DNA of 64,000 bases from Chryseobacterium sp. JUb7 (GTDB taxonomy: Bacteria; Bacteroidota; Bacteroidia; Flavobacteriales; Weeksellaceae), in contig NZ_JANUFF010000006.1 of assembly GCF_024806495.1 (NCBI RefSeq), positions 248,001 to 312,000 on the forward strand. Direction: 5' to 3'. Position 1 is the first letter of the stretch; the number at the start of each line of letters is the position of its first letter. The notes under the pieces are model-generated. The model was not told the origin of the DNA and ran no database searches. It saw only the letters and a list, made by a program, of their open reading frames with translations. The translations under genes were made by a program, and so were the position numbers. This document shows positions 47,809 through 55,954 of this stretch, in pieces.

Positions 47809-47858
47809 CTGTACATTCTGCATTCCGATAGTTATCTATCGGATGTGGGATTGTACAG
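47809..47858. repeat. long imperfect hairpin before the outer-membrane protein gene
   Basis: Arms of 23 bases (47809-47831 and 47836-47858) with the loop TTAT and about four mismatches. The core CCGATAG/CTATCGG is perfect. There is no T run directly behind it, so it may set the relative expression of transporter and outer-membrane protein. Confidence 0.65.
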
Positions 47859-47875
47859 ACTAAAAAACACAAAAC

Positions 47876-48610
47876 ATGATCAAAAAAATACTGATAGCCG
47901 CTTCTTTCATCATAGGAAGTTCGGCTGCATATGCCCAGCAACTTCACTCGGCCCTTCAATTGAGAAACAGCCATCTATGGAGAGGTCTTGAAGTTTCCTC
48001 AGGTTTAGTTTACACAGGTGATGTTCACTTAGACGGCAAAAATTTCTACGGAGGTTTCTGGACCGGCGGCAATGTTGACGGTTCCTATAAAGAGTTCAAC
48101 AACTATATCGGTTATAAGAATAAACATCTGACTGTTGAACTTTGGGACATTTATAACTTTTCACCCGATGCAACGTATAACAATAAAGAATTTTTCAATT
48201 ATAATGCCAGTGAAACCGGCCGTTTCTGGGACTTAAGGTCTTTTTATACCATCAGCGATAAAATTCCTTTGACCCTAAGTGCCAATACCGTTGTTTTCGG
48301 CCGCGACAGGAATAAAGAAAATACGGAAAACAAATATTCCTCTTTCATTTCTGCAGAATATCCGGTTTATAAAAAGCCTGATGAAAATCTGGAAGTTCGT
48401 ACAAGAGTTGGATATGGTTTTGCCTTAAATCATGCGGGAGAAGAAAGCAATTTTTTCGCAAAAAAAGACGGAATTACCGAAGTCAGTTTAATTGTTTCCA
48501 AAACCTTTACTATTGCAGGCTATAAGCTACCCGTAGGAATCTGGGGAATGTGGAATCCTGTCGGAAACAATGCCTATCTGCAGTTTTCGGTTCAGGCATT
48601 TTCGTTTTAG
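47876..48610 (+). CDS. outer-membrane beta-barrel-like protein, polyol operon
   Basis: 244 residues with a signal peptide (MIKKILIAASFIIGSSAAYAQ). Alternating strands such as LQLRNSHLWRGLEVSSGLVY and the C-terminal AYLQFSVQAFSF ending in Phe suggest a small barrel. It is the third gene downstream of the LacI operators and could be the outer-membrane pore for the polyol. No family recognised with certainty. Confidence 0.7.
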   Translation: MIKKILIAASFIIGSSAAYAQQLHSALQLRNSHLWRGLEVSSGLVYTGDVHLDGKNFYGGFWTGGNVDGSYKEFNNYIGYKNKHLTVELWDIYNFSPDATYNNKEFFNYNASETGRFWDLRSFYTISDKIPLTLSANTVVFGRDRNKENTENKYSSFISAEYPVYKKPDENLEVRTRVGYGFALNHAGEESNFFAKKDGITEVSLIVSKTFTIAGYKLPVGIWGMWNPVGNNAYLQFSVQAFSF

Positions 48611-48652
48611 AGGTACGGGATTGGAAATATGGGATACAGTTGGGTAAGTTTT

Positions 48653-49075
48653 TTATTTTATCTTCATCATGGTAACCAATGAAGTCGCCACATGACTTTC
48701 TGAACTTCCGTTTTCATCCACTACATAAATCTCAGTTCTGATAACACTGATTTTAGCTCCTCCCTTTATCACATAAGATTTTGAAACCAAAGCATCACCG
48801 ATTGCCGGTCTCAAATAATTCACTTTCAACTCTACGGTTACTACATAACAGTCTTCTGCATAGTGGCTGACAGCAGCATATCCTGAAGAAACGTCAACCA
48901 AAGAAGCGATCATTGCTCCATTGAACATGCCTGCCTTTCGGGTCATCAGTTCCATTTTCGGAATTTTCATGGAAATAAAATCAGTGTCGACTTCCAGCAG
49001 CTCTGCTTTGTAGAATTTTAAAGTTTCGGAGCGGTTAAAACTATCAGTAATGAGTTGTTTTTTCTCGGGCGTCAT
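48653..49075 (-). CDS. PaaI-type hotdog thioesterase
   Basis: 140 residues. Hotdog-fold features: RKAGMFNGAMIASLVDVSSG (substrate helix), YVVTVELKVNYLRPAIGDAL and TSLVTMMKIK at the end. It hydrolyses acyl-CoA thioesters, probably phenylacetyl- or other aromatic acyl-CoA; the specificity is not readable. Upstream lies the repeat pair CGATAAATATCTAC. Confidence 0.85.
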   Translation of the reverse strand: MTPEKKQLITDSFNRSETLKFYKAELLEVDTDFISMKIPKMELMTRKAGMFNGAMIASLVDVSSGYAAVSHYAEDCYVVTVELKVNYLRPAIGDALVSKSYVIKGGAKISVIRTEIYVVDENGSSESHVATSLVTMMKIK

Positions 49076-49181
49076 TTTTTGATTTTAGATGCAAAGGTAA
49101 AAACAAATTTCCCAAAATCTCTCATAGATACTCTAATGGTAATGAAAATGCAAAAAAGGTTTTTCTAACCTCATTAATAAG

Positions 49182-49217
49182 CGATAAATATCTACTTTTC
49201 TTTCGATAAATATCTAC
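49182..49217. repeat. 14-bp direct repeat pair
   Basis: CGATAAATATCTAC at 49182-49195 and 49204-49217, 22 bp start to start. Non-coding gap between thioesterase and topoisomerase genes. Two helical turns of spacing fit a DNA-binding site pair, but no regulator is known. Confidence 0.5.
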
Positions 49218-49306
49218 AAAATCCGGCCTGTTTTTGAAAACTATGGTTATGTTTTTGTATATATAACAACAGATTATTTAAGTTAAAAGTATTGGTTAAG
49301 ACAAAA

Positions 49307-49356
49307 AAACACAAATGATGAAAAAGGATTAAATCCTTAAAACACAAATGATGAAA
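49307..49356. repeat. 18-bp direct repeat pair
   Basis: AAACACAAATGATGAAAA at 49307-49324 and 49339-49356, separated by a small AGGATTAAATCCT palindrome. The rest of the 366-bp gap (49076-49441) shows no gene. Confidence 0.6.
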
Positions 49357-49360
49357 ACAC

Positions 49361-49384
49361 AAACCTCCGAATTTCCGGAGGTTT
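49361..49384. terminator. terminator of topB
   Basis: Arms AAACCTCCG and CGGAGGTTT, loop of 6. It lies about 57 bp below the topB stop. Confidence 0.75.
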
Positions 49385-49441
49385 TTTATTTTATTTGAAT
49401 TCGCAGTGATTTCACAAACATTACAATAGATCAGATTAGCA

Positions 49442-51565
49442 TCAGGTAAGATGAATATTGAAGTTTTCATCCACGGACAAAACTCCTTCCGCCAGACTTT
49501 CCGGATGTGCTGTAAAGCCTTTTAATCTGGAAGTCTTCTTCTTTATGACAAGATCCATAAGCTGCTTATCCGACAGTTTTTTACCGAAGATTTCGAAACT
49601 CACTTTAAAACCACAATTTTTAAAATCAGAACATCCGACGGCTGCTTTTCCTTTCATTAAATGATGCTCTTTACATTTTGGGCATTTCGTTTCCTCCCAG
49701 GACTGAAGTTCTTTTTTTACAGCCGGTTCCCGTTTTTTCTTTTCTTTAACCTCTTCTTTTTCTTCATGAAGTGTAAAAACTTTCGCTTTTCCGTCAACTA
49801 CTTTTTTGGTAAGCTCAGTAACCATTTGGATCAGTTCTTCCTTAAACTGATTGGCTTCATATTCGCCGCTTTCAATTTTACGAAGTTTCAGTTCCCATTC
49901 ACCAGTCAGTTCGGGACTTTTCAGCAATTCGTCTTCAATGGTGTCTATAAGCTGAATGCCTGTTTGGGTGGCAATCAGATTTTTTCTTTTCTTTTCAATA
50001 TATTTTCTTTTGAAAAGAGTTTCTATAATGTTGGCACGGGTTGAAGGTCTTCCGATCCCGTTGTTTTTTAATAATTCCCGAAGCTCGTCATCTTCCACCT
50101 GTTTTCCGGCAGTTTCCATGGCTCTCAGAAGTGTAGCTTCCGTGTATGGTTTTGGAGGTGACGTTTTTCCCTGGTGGATCATCGGATCATGAGGTCCGGT
50201 TTCTCCAACTGTAAATTCAGGAATCGTCTGTTCCTCCTCCTTATCTTTTTCTTTATCTGTCGGTTCTTCCTTGGTGTCTTTAGCATAAACCGCCCGCCAT
50301 CCCGGTTCAAGAACCTGTCGTCCGCTTGTTTTAAAGGGAATCGTTCCTACCTGACCTTCCACCAACGTATTTGAAATTTTACATTCAGGATAGAATACTG
50401 AAATAAAACGTTTTGCGATCAAATCATAAACCAGCTTTTCTTCCCTGCTCAGATTTTGAGAAGGTGGAATTTCTGTCGGAATAATGGCATGGTGATCCGT
50501 TACCTTCGCGTCATCAAAAACCGCTTTCGACTTTGGAATCGGTGCTTCCAATAAAGGAGCAACCAACTCCTGATAGAAATACATTTTTCGAAGAATACCT
50601 TCTATTTTAGGATATAAACTCTCCGATAGATAGGTGGTATCAACACGCGGATACGTGACATGCTTTTTCTCGTAAAGACTTTGAATATATTTTAAGGTAT
50701 TTTCTGCGGAATATCCGTATTTTTTGTTGGCTTCCACCTGAAGTCCGGTCAGGTCGAACAGTCTTGGATTTTTTTCTTTTCCTTCTTTAATTTCAAAAGA
50801 AACAATCTCAAAAGGATTCACTTTAAGATATTCCAGACCTTTTTCGGCACGTTCTAAGGTTTTTAAACGATCGATCGCTGCATTGAAAATCACATCACGG
50901 TATTTGGTTTTGAGTTCCCAATATTCTTCGGTGTTAAAAGCATCAATCTCCTTCTGACGCTGCACCAGCATCGCCAACGTGGGAGTCTGCACCCTGCCGA
51001 TAGAAAGAACGGCTTTGTTTCCCCCAAATTTTTTCGTAAAAAGTCGTGTCGCGTTAATTCCCAATAACCAGTCTCCGATTGCTCTTGCATTTCCTGCGAG
51101 GTAGAGATTTTTATAATCTTCGGAGGGCTTTAAGTTGGCAAAACCTTCCTTAATCGCCTCTTCAGTAAGGGACGAAATCCATAAACGTTGAATAGGTTTA
51201 TTACATTTTGCCTTCTGCAAAACCCAACGCTGAATTAGCTCTCCTTCCTGCCCGGCATCCCCACAGTTAATCACTTCATCACATTCTTCGACCAATCTTT
51301 CAATCACTTTAAACTGATTTTCAACACCTTTGTTAGGAATTAATTTGATCCCAAAATTATTTGGAATAATCGGTAGTAAAAAAAGATTCCATGATTTGTA
51401 CTGAGGACCGTAGTCGTGAGGTTCTTTCAGGGTACAAAGATGTCCGAACGTCCATGTTACGCAATAGCCGTTCCCTTCCATATAGCCCTGTTTAGGCATG
51501 GTAGCGCCCAATACTTTAGCGATATCTCTGGCAACACTGGGTTTTTCGGCAATACAAAGTTTCAT
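49442..51565 (-). CDS. topB: type IA DNA topoisomerase, topoisomerase III
   Basis: 707 residues. The TOPRIM domain at the N-terminus (MKLCIAEKPSVARDIAKVLG) has CGDAGQEGELIQRWVL. The catalytic part has SLYEKKHVTYPRVDTTYLSE with Tyr as nucleophile and LLKNNGIGRPSTRANIIETL. The C-terminus is a zinc-finger-like segment KCPKCKEHHLMKGKAAVGCS. It decatenates DNA. It is much used in plasmids and mobile elements, but this copy resembles the chromosomal one in Flavobacteria. Confidence 0.92.
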   Translation of the reverse strand: MKLCIAEKPSVARDIAKVLGATMPKQGYMEGNGYCVTWTFGHLCTLKEPHDYGPQYKSWNLFLLPIIPNNFGIKLIPNKGVENQFKVIERLVEECDEVINCGDAGQEGELIQRWVLQKAKCNKPIQRLWISSLTEEAIKEGFANLKPSEDYKNLYLAGNARAIGDWLLGINATRLFTKKFGGNKAVLSIGRVQTPTLAMLVQRQKEIDAFNTEEYWELKTKYRDVIFNAAIDRLKTLERAEKGLEYLKVNPFEIVSFEIKEGKEKNPRLFDLTGLQVEANKKYGYSAENTLKYIQSLYEKKHVTYPRVDTTYLSESLYPKIEGILRKMYFYQELVAPLLEAPIPKSKAVFDDAKVTDHHAIIPTEIPPSQNLSREEKLVYDLIAKRFISVFYPECKISNTLVEGQVGTIPFKTSGRQVLEPGWRAVYAKDTKEEPTDKEKDKEEEQTIPEFTVGETGPHDPMIHQGKTSPPKPYTEATLLRAMETAGKQVEDDELRELLKNNGIGRPSTRANIIETLFKRKYIEKKRKNLIATQTGIQLIDTIEDELLKSPELTGEWELKLRKIESGEYEANQFKEELIQMVTELTKKVVDGKAKVFTLHEEKEEVKEKKKREPAVKKELQSWEETKCPKCKEHHLMKGKAAVGCSDFKNCGFKVSFEIFGKKLSDKQLMDLVIKKKTSRLKGFTAHPESLAEGVLSVDENFNIHLT

Positions 51566-51661
51566 GAATTCGGGATTATTGAAAGGGTTGCAAAAATCGG
51601 GAATTTTTTTGGATTTTGCTAATTTAGTTGAGGGGTGATAAATTGAGTGTTATGAAAATAA

Positions 51662-52744
51662 CTAATCTTGAAATTCAAATAATGGATCATGGACTCTTCC
51701 TTCTTCATTTTCAAATTTTTCTTTAAATTCTCTAATACTTTCTAAGCTAGAGTTATCAAATAACATTTCATTATTGAGATTATGAATCATCCGGTAATCC
51801 GTAAAAAAAATGATTTTTCAAAGTTCCTTTTTCATCTTTTTCTTCCCATTTTTTTCCAAAACCAGACTTCCAATTATAATACAATAATGCTTGTTCATAG
51901 TTTGAAAGTTGAGCCCTTAAAACTCTTAAATATTTTCTTTTATCTTCATAAGAAATAAAATCTTGATGCTGACTAGCCACAAATTTAACTGTTAAATACA
52001 AATGACGATAGAGATGAGCCAAATAAGCTGAATGTCCAGACCCAAATGACGTATTATTATTGTATTCACTACTTTTAAAGTATAGACCGAAGTAAATTTC
52101 ATCATCTATTGTACCCTTACGTGTATCTAAACGATCTTTCAAAACTCTTTTTAAACAATTTTGTTTTGAATTTATTCCATAAAAAAAATTCGATAGGATT
52201 TTACTATTATTTCTATATTCTCTAGTTCTTTTGGTGATTCTTGTTTTACTACATCGTATACATCTTTGAATTCACTATATAAATCTTCAAATGCTTTTCT
52301 TCCTTTAAAAGTTTTATTATCATTAATATATTCAATTTCAGTCACATTTTCTTTATGCAATCTAAGCATTTCATAAAATTGACTTTCAAACTGTTGAATT
52401 TTGAATTGATTTTTAATTTCATCATTTGCTAACTTTTGCATATAAAAAGCAAGAAAAGTAAAAATCACTCCACCAATTGCTACAAAAGGCCCCATTGTTC
52501 CACCTATCGTATCTCCAACTGCATTGGGATCTAAATTTTCTTTACTTAATATATTAGTAAGCCAATAAGGTAAAAAAATTGAAACAATTACAAATAAACC
52601 TCCCAAAACACTGAAAATAAAAATCCATGTCTTTTTTGTTGAGTCACTTATATTTTCAAATAAATTTTTAATATTTATTATTACCAACAAAATAATAATT
52701 AGAACTATTATTAAGAAAATTAAAGTTAGATGTTGTACGTTCAT
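51662..52744 (-). pseudogene. AbiC-like phage abortive-infection protein, broken by two frameshifts at 8-T tracts
   Basis: Three overlapping frames on the minus strand give one protein of the putAbiC family (PF16872). The N-terminal part (start 52744) has two membrane helices, then FESQFYEMLRLHKENVTEIE and GRKAFEDLYSEF, ending SYRIFF. The middle has KRKYLRVLRAQLSNYEQALL. The C-terminus reads TDYRMIHNLNNEML to a TAG at 51662-51664. The frame is lost at the 8-T tracts 52181-52188 (nine T would fit) and 51803-51810 (seven T would fit). Base composition is clearly more AT-rich than neighbours, suggesting transfer. In this family phage infection leads to cell arrest. Active only if the tracts slip or are misread. 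Confidence 0.75.
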
Positions 52745-52885
52745 AAGTTTAATCGAAAAACAAATTTGATTTATTAGCTAGTATATCCAAACTTATATAA
52801 TATCATTGTTATTAGCTAGACAAATATATCAAAAAAGATCCCTTAAAAAAGAGAGCTCTCAACAATATTAATGAATCTAACTTCA

Positions 52886-53629
52886 TTATTTTTTATTCAC
52901 TTCTGCAATCGCATCCTTAATTCCGCCGCCTGCCACTTCAAAGAAAGACGGACCTGCCAGAAGATATACTTTTTCTAATTTTTTGGTATTGGATAGTTTG
53001 TGTTCTCTCAAATAGATTTCAGAACGGTTGGCCAGAACGATACCTTTCACTACATTTCCGGCTACCAGAGCAGTTGGAGAATCAATTCCTGCATCTTTCA
53101 GGTCGCTGGCAAAGGCAAAATTGGTTACGCCTAACCTCATTGCTTCACGTGCTGCCACTTCTCCTACGGAAGCCATCAGTTCGGGAGTGAATTTATTACG
53201 GTCCCCTAAGCCTATCAACAGAAGTTTTTTTGCTGACATCGAGCCTGCCGGAGGGGTAATTAAAATTGTTTCCAATGAATGCCCCTGAAATTGCCCTGAC
53301 TGTCTGATTTTGGTGAATTCACCTTTCAAAGCCTCATCCAAATGGACTAATCCATTTAAGTTTGCAGGTAATGCCTGAGCACTGTGAATGTCATTTTCAG
53401 TATACTCGAAGACACAGGCAACCTGTAGTTGAGCATCTGCGGAAGAAGGTCCCTGAACCAGTCCGATCATTGAAATTCCGTCAACGGAGCCCCAGTTTTT
53501 TGATGTTCCGATGGCTGTGGGTGTTGGAGATGAGTTGGCTGAGGCAGTTTGTGCGAAAGTAAGGGTTGAAAATGCCAATCCGGCGATGAATAGAGATTTT
53601 TTTAAGCTATTTTTTAGTGTATTTTTCAT
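52886..53629 (-). CDS. secreted standalone M17 aminopeptidase N-terminal domain
   Basis: 247 residues. A signal peptide (about 1-26) is followed by the alpha/beta N-domain of leucyl aminopeptidases: LPANLNGLVHLDEALKGEFT, KKLLLIGLGDRNKFTPELM and VGEVAAREAMRLGVTNFAFA. The catalytic domain with its metal ligands is absent and no remnant of it is visible downstream. It is therefore unlikely to be a peptidase by itself; a macro-like binding role is possible. A promoter box TACCTTTG lies 166 bp upstream. Confidence 0.75.
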   Translation of the reverse strand: MKNTLKNSLKKSLFIAGLAFSTLTFAQTASANSSPTPTAIGTSKNWGSVDGISMIGLVQGPSSADAQLQVACVFEYTENDIHSAQALPANLNGLVHLDEALKGEFTKIRQSGQFQGHSLETILITPPAGSMSAKKLLLIGLGDRNKFTPELMASVGEVAAREAMRLGVTNFAFASDLKDAGIDSPTALVAGNVVKGIVLANRSEIYLREHKLSNTKKLEKVYLLAGPSFFEVAGGGIKDAIAEVNKK

Positions 53630-53660
53630 AAGGTTTATTTTAAAGTTTAAGATTTTTGTT

Positions 53661-53738
53661 TTAACGCTAAGTGCGCAAAGTTTTTATTTAAATATTTTCT
53701 GTTTTTAAGTTCGCAAAGGCGTTTCAATCAGCTAAGTT
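53661..53738. repeat. dispersed AACGC..CGCAAAG words
   Basis: AACGCTAAGTGCGCAAAG near 53663 and TTCGCAAAGGCGTTTCAATC near 53710. Short diverged words of a repeat common in flavobacterial genomes. They lie in the leader of the M17 N-domain gene. Confidence 0.5.
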
Positions 53739-53794
53739 TTCCGATGTTAACGTGTAAGATTTAATTCTAATTTATTATTTGTTTTATTGTTTTT

Positions 53795-53802
53795 CAAAGG
53801 TA
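53795..53802 (-). promoter_or_regulatory. -7 box of the M17 N-domain gene
   Basis: TACCTTTG on the minus strand, the same box as at the S9 peptidase. It leaves a leader of about 165 nt. No clear -33. Confidence 0.4.
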
Positions 53803-53927
53803 GTTTCTATCTAAAAATTTCACATTGATGTGGGATAATAAAGCACAAATAGCCCCAATATTTTTACAAATAACACCATTGAAAATTCTTGCTTTTTGAA
53901 TAGATGTTTGTGGTATTATTGTTTCAT

Positions 53928-55295
53928 TTAAAATTTAAATACAATTCTGGAATTAATAAAAAGACCGTCTTTATCATCTTCGATCACATCATTAACGAAC
54001 GCTCCGGTTTTGAAATACTGAATTCCGGTGTTGAAGGTCAGAAACTTATTGATTTTATAATTAATACTTCCCAGAAAAGCTGTTCCTATATATTTCTTTG
54101 TCGAGTTTGAAGAGGTCAGATTCAATGTTCCGCTGGGTCTGTAAACGCCGTCCTGTACTGAAAATCGCCAGTTGAAAACGACGTCTCCCTGAATTGTTAT
54201 TTTACTGTTCAGATCAACCGTTGCATAAGGGTGAATATCAATCAGATTCACAGGACCGATTTGCGGATTGAATCCGAAATAACCGCCTTTTGGATAGAGA
54301 GGATTGAATGTCCCCAGTGTTCCGTCCCCTTTTTTACGGTCGCCTGAAATATAGTCGTTTCGGAGGTTGACCGTAGGTTTTCCCTTTACATTTTCGAACA
54401 TATAGCCGATATCTGCTGAAGCCGTCCAGGCACTGATATTTCCTTTATTGAAGTTTCCGAACTGATAGGCTCCTTCAAAATTGTAAATAAATCCGCCACC
54501 ATATCTGTAGAATCTTCCGCCTAATGTATGTCTTGTTTCAGCTCCTGATCCGTCTTCAAAACGCGATTCCTTACGGTGAATTCCCAAATAGTAAAACTCT
54601 ATGTTTCCGCTTTTAGGAAGGATAAAAGTGTTATAACTTCCCCAAAGATTGATCGATTTTGAAGATGTATTGTCAAAAGCTCCGACGTTCACTTCACTCG
54701 CCATCATCATAAAAGCATCTGATCTGAAATTTCCTCTTTCGTACATGAATTTTAATCCATCAAAATAAAGTCTCAGGTTCGGACCTTCGCGTACAGAAAT
54801 CAGTCTTCCGCTTCCATAATCCAATTCCTGCCTTCCGGCACGGATCGTCAGTTTGTCTTTATCATTTTTGATGGCATCAACGTCTACAAAAAGGTTCTGA
54901 ATATTCAAATGATCTTCATCAATGGGTCTCGGACCGTTTTTTCTTCCGTTTTCCCAGGCACTTCTGAGCTGTCCGAAAATTCTCACCCTTGAACCCAAAT
55001 GTACATCTGCATGTACTGTGTATCTCTGGATTAAAAACGGATTGCTTCCAATTCCCAGTCTTCCCCAATCTTCATTATTAAAATCTACAAATTCAAGTCT
55101 TGCTTCTCCGCCCAGCGACAGGTATTTGTCTTTTGTTTCGGATAACGGAATGTATTTTACTGAATTATAGAATGTATTGGCAGAATCTTTATACGTTGAG
55201 TAATCTTCATCAAACCTCATCAGTTTAAACTGAGCAAAAAGTCGGGTCGGAAAAATAATCTGCAATAACAAAAGGATAATAATTAACTTTTTCAT
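53928..55295 (-). CDS. alginate export family outer-membrane porin-like protein
   Basis: 455 residues from the ATG at 55293-55295; a longer frame reaches into the DoxX gene. A signal peptide (about 1-22) is followed by a barrel of the AlgE-like family: YLSLGGEARLEFVDFNNEDW, RVRIFGQLRSAWENGRKNG, KLTIRAGRQELDYGSGRLIS and RFYRYGGGFIYNFEGAYQFG. The name comes from AlgE but alginate genes are absent, so it is probably a diffusion pore. It lies 2 bp after the DoxX gene and shares its transcript. Confidence 0.85.
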   Translation of the reverse strand: MKKLIIILLLLQIIFPTRLFAQFKLMRFDEDYSTYKDSANTFYNSVKYIPLSETKDKYLSLGGEARLEFVDFNNEDWGRLGIGSNPFLIQRYTVHADVHLGSRVRIFGQLRSAWENGRKNGPRPIDEDHLNIQNLFVDVDAIKNDKDKLTIRAGRQELDYGSGRLISVREGPNLRLYFDGLKFMYERGNFRSDAFMMMASEVNVGAFDNTSSKSINLWGSYNTFILPKSGNIEFYYLGIHRKESRFEDGSGAETRHTLGGRFYRYGGGFIYNFEGAYQFGNFNKGNISAWTASADIGYMFENVKGKPTVNLRNDYISGDRKKGDGTLGTFNPLYPKGGYFGFNPQIGPVNLIDIHPYATVDLNSKITIQGDVVFNWRFSVQDGVYRPSGTLNLTSSNSTKKYIGTAFLGSINYKINKFLTFNTGIQYFKTGAFVNDVIEDDKDGLFINSRIVFKF

Positions 55296-55297
55296 GA

Positions 55298-55723
55298 TTA
55301 AATTTTTCTTAAATAATAATCCATCGAATATTTTCCGGGACCTGTAAACAGTAGAAACAGATAACATAAACTGTACATAAAGGGGGTATCTTTTATCAAT
55401 AAAGCATCATTCCAGTGAAGAATAAAATAGCCCGTTAAAGTCACTGCTAAAATCGGAAGAACCGCTAATCTTGTGAAAAATCCCAGGATAACAAATACAG
55501 GAAATACAAGATTGGCTGCATCTGCAAAAAGGCTGTTGAAGGCTTCGGGTAAATGTAAAGGATTGGGTACCTGTTCTGCTTCGGCAACGCCTACTCCCAG
55601 TTTTTTCAGTCCGTGTGCCACGATCAATTCTACGGATAATAAGATTCTGAAAACCAATAATGCGACGTGAATTAATTTTCCTTCCAGATTGGTATTGGCG
55701 ATGATTTTAACAAGATTTTTCAT
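55298..55723 (-). CDS. DoxX family membrane protein
   Basis: 141 residues from the ATG at 55721-55723. Four membrane helices with RILLSVELIVAHGLKKLGVG, LHLPEAFNSLFADAANLVFP and a C-terminal LLFTGPGKYSMDYYLR, which are DoxX/SURF4 features. DoxX proteins take part in redox homeostasis; no active site is known. It precedes the porin-like gene. Confidence 0.85.
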   Translation of the reverse strand: MKNLVKIIANTNLEGKLIHVALLVFRILLSVELIVAHGLKKLGVGVAEAEQVPNPLHLPEAFNSLFADAANLVFPVFVILGFFTRLAVLPILAVTLTGYFILHWNDALLIKDTPFMYSLCYLFLLFTGPGKYSMDYYLRKI

Positions 55724-55887
55724 GGTTTTAAATTTTAATTTTAAATTTTCTGTGGAATTGGATGGTGTGAAATTTTTAATGCGGAAGAATGATTTTTGAA
55801 ACTGTAGATTATAAGGGGCAAAGAGAATCAACTTCATTGATTATAAGCTAACTTTTATAAACCACCCCGTCAAAAATTCTTTGAATT

Positions 55888-55928
55888 TTCGCCACCCCTC
55901 CAGTGGAGGGGAATTCTGCTGTGGCGAA
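55888..55928. repeat. nested hairpin, CCCCTCC-type
   Basis: Outer arms TTCGCCAC (55888-55895) and GTGGCGAA (55921-55928) enclose the inner arms CCCCTCC (55895-55901) and GGAGGGG (55905-55911). It lies 27 bp below the amidohydrolase stop and may act as terminator of that gene; the minus strand has TTTT a few bases on. A shorter AAAATTC/GAATTTT hairpin adjoins it. Confidence 0.6.
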
Positions 55929-55954
55929 ATATGATTAAGCTGGAATTTTAATAC

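Noticed and set aside
49192..49470. 92-codon minus-strand frame
   Set aside because: Overlaps the end of topB and the terminator, low-complexity composition, no family resemblance.
52772..52819. TTATTAGCTAG words before the AbiC-like gene
   Set aside because: Two copies 37 bp apart, but no fixed promoter spacing and AT-rich background makes chance likely.
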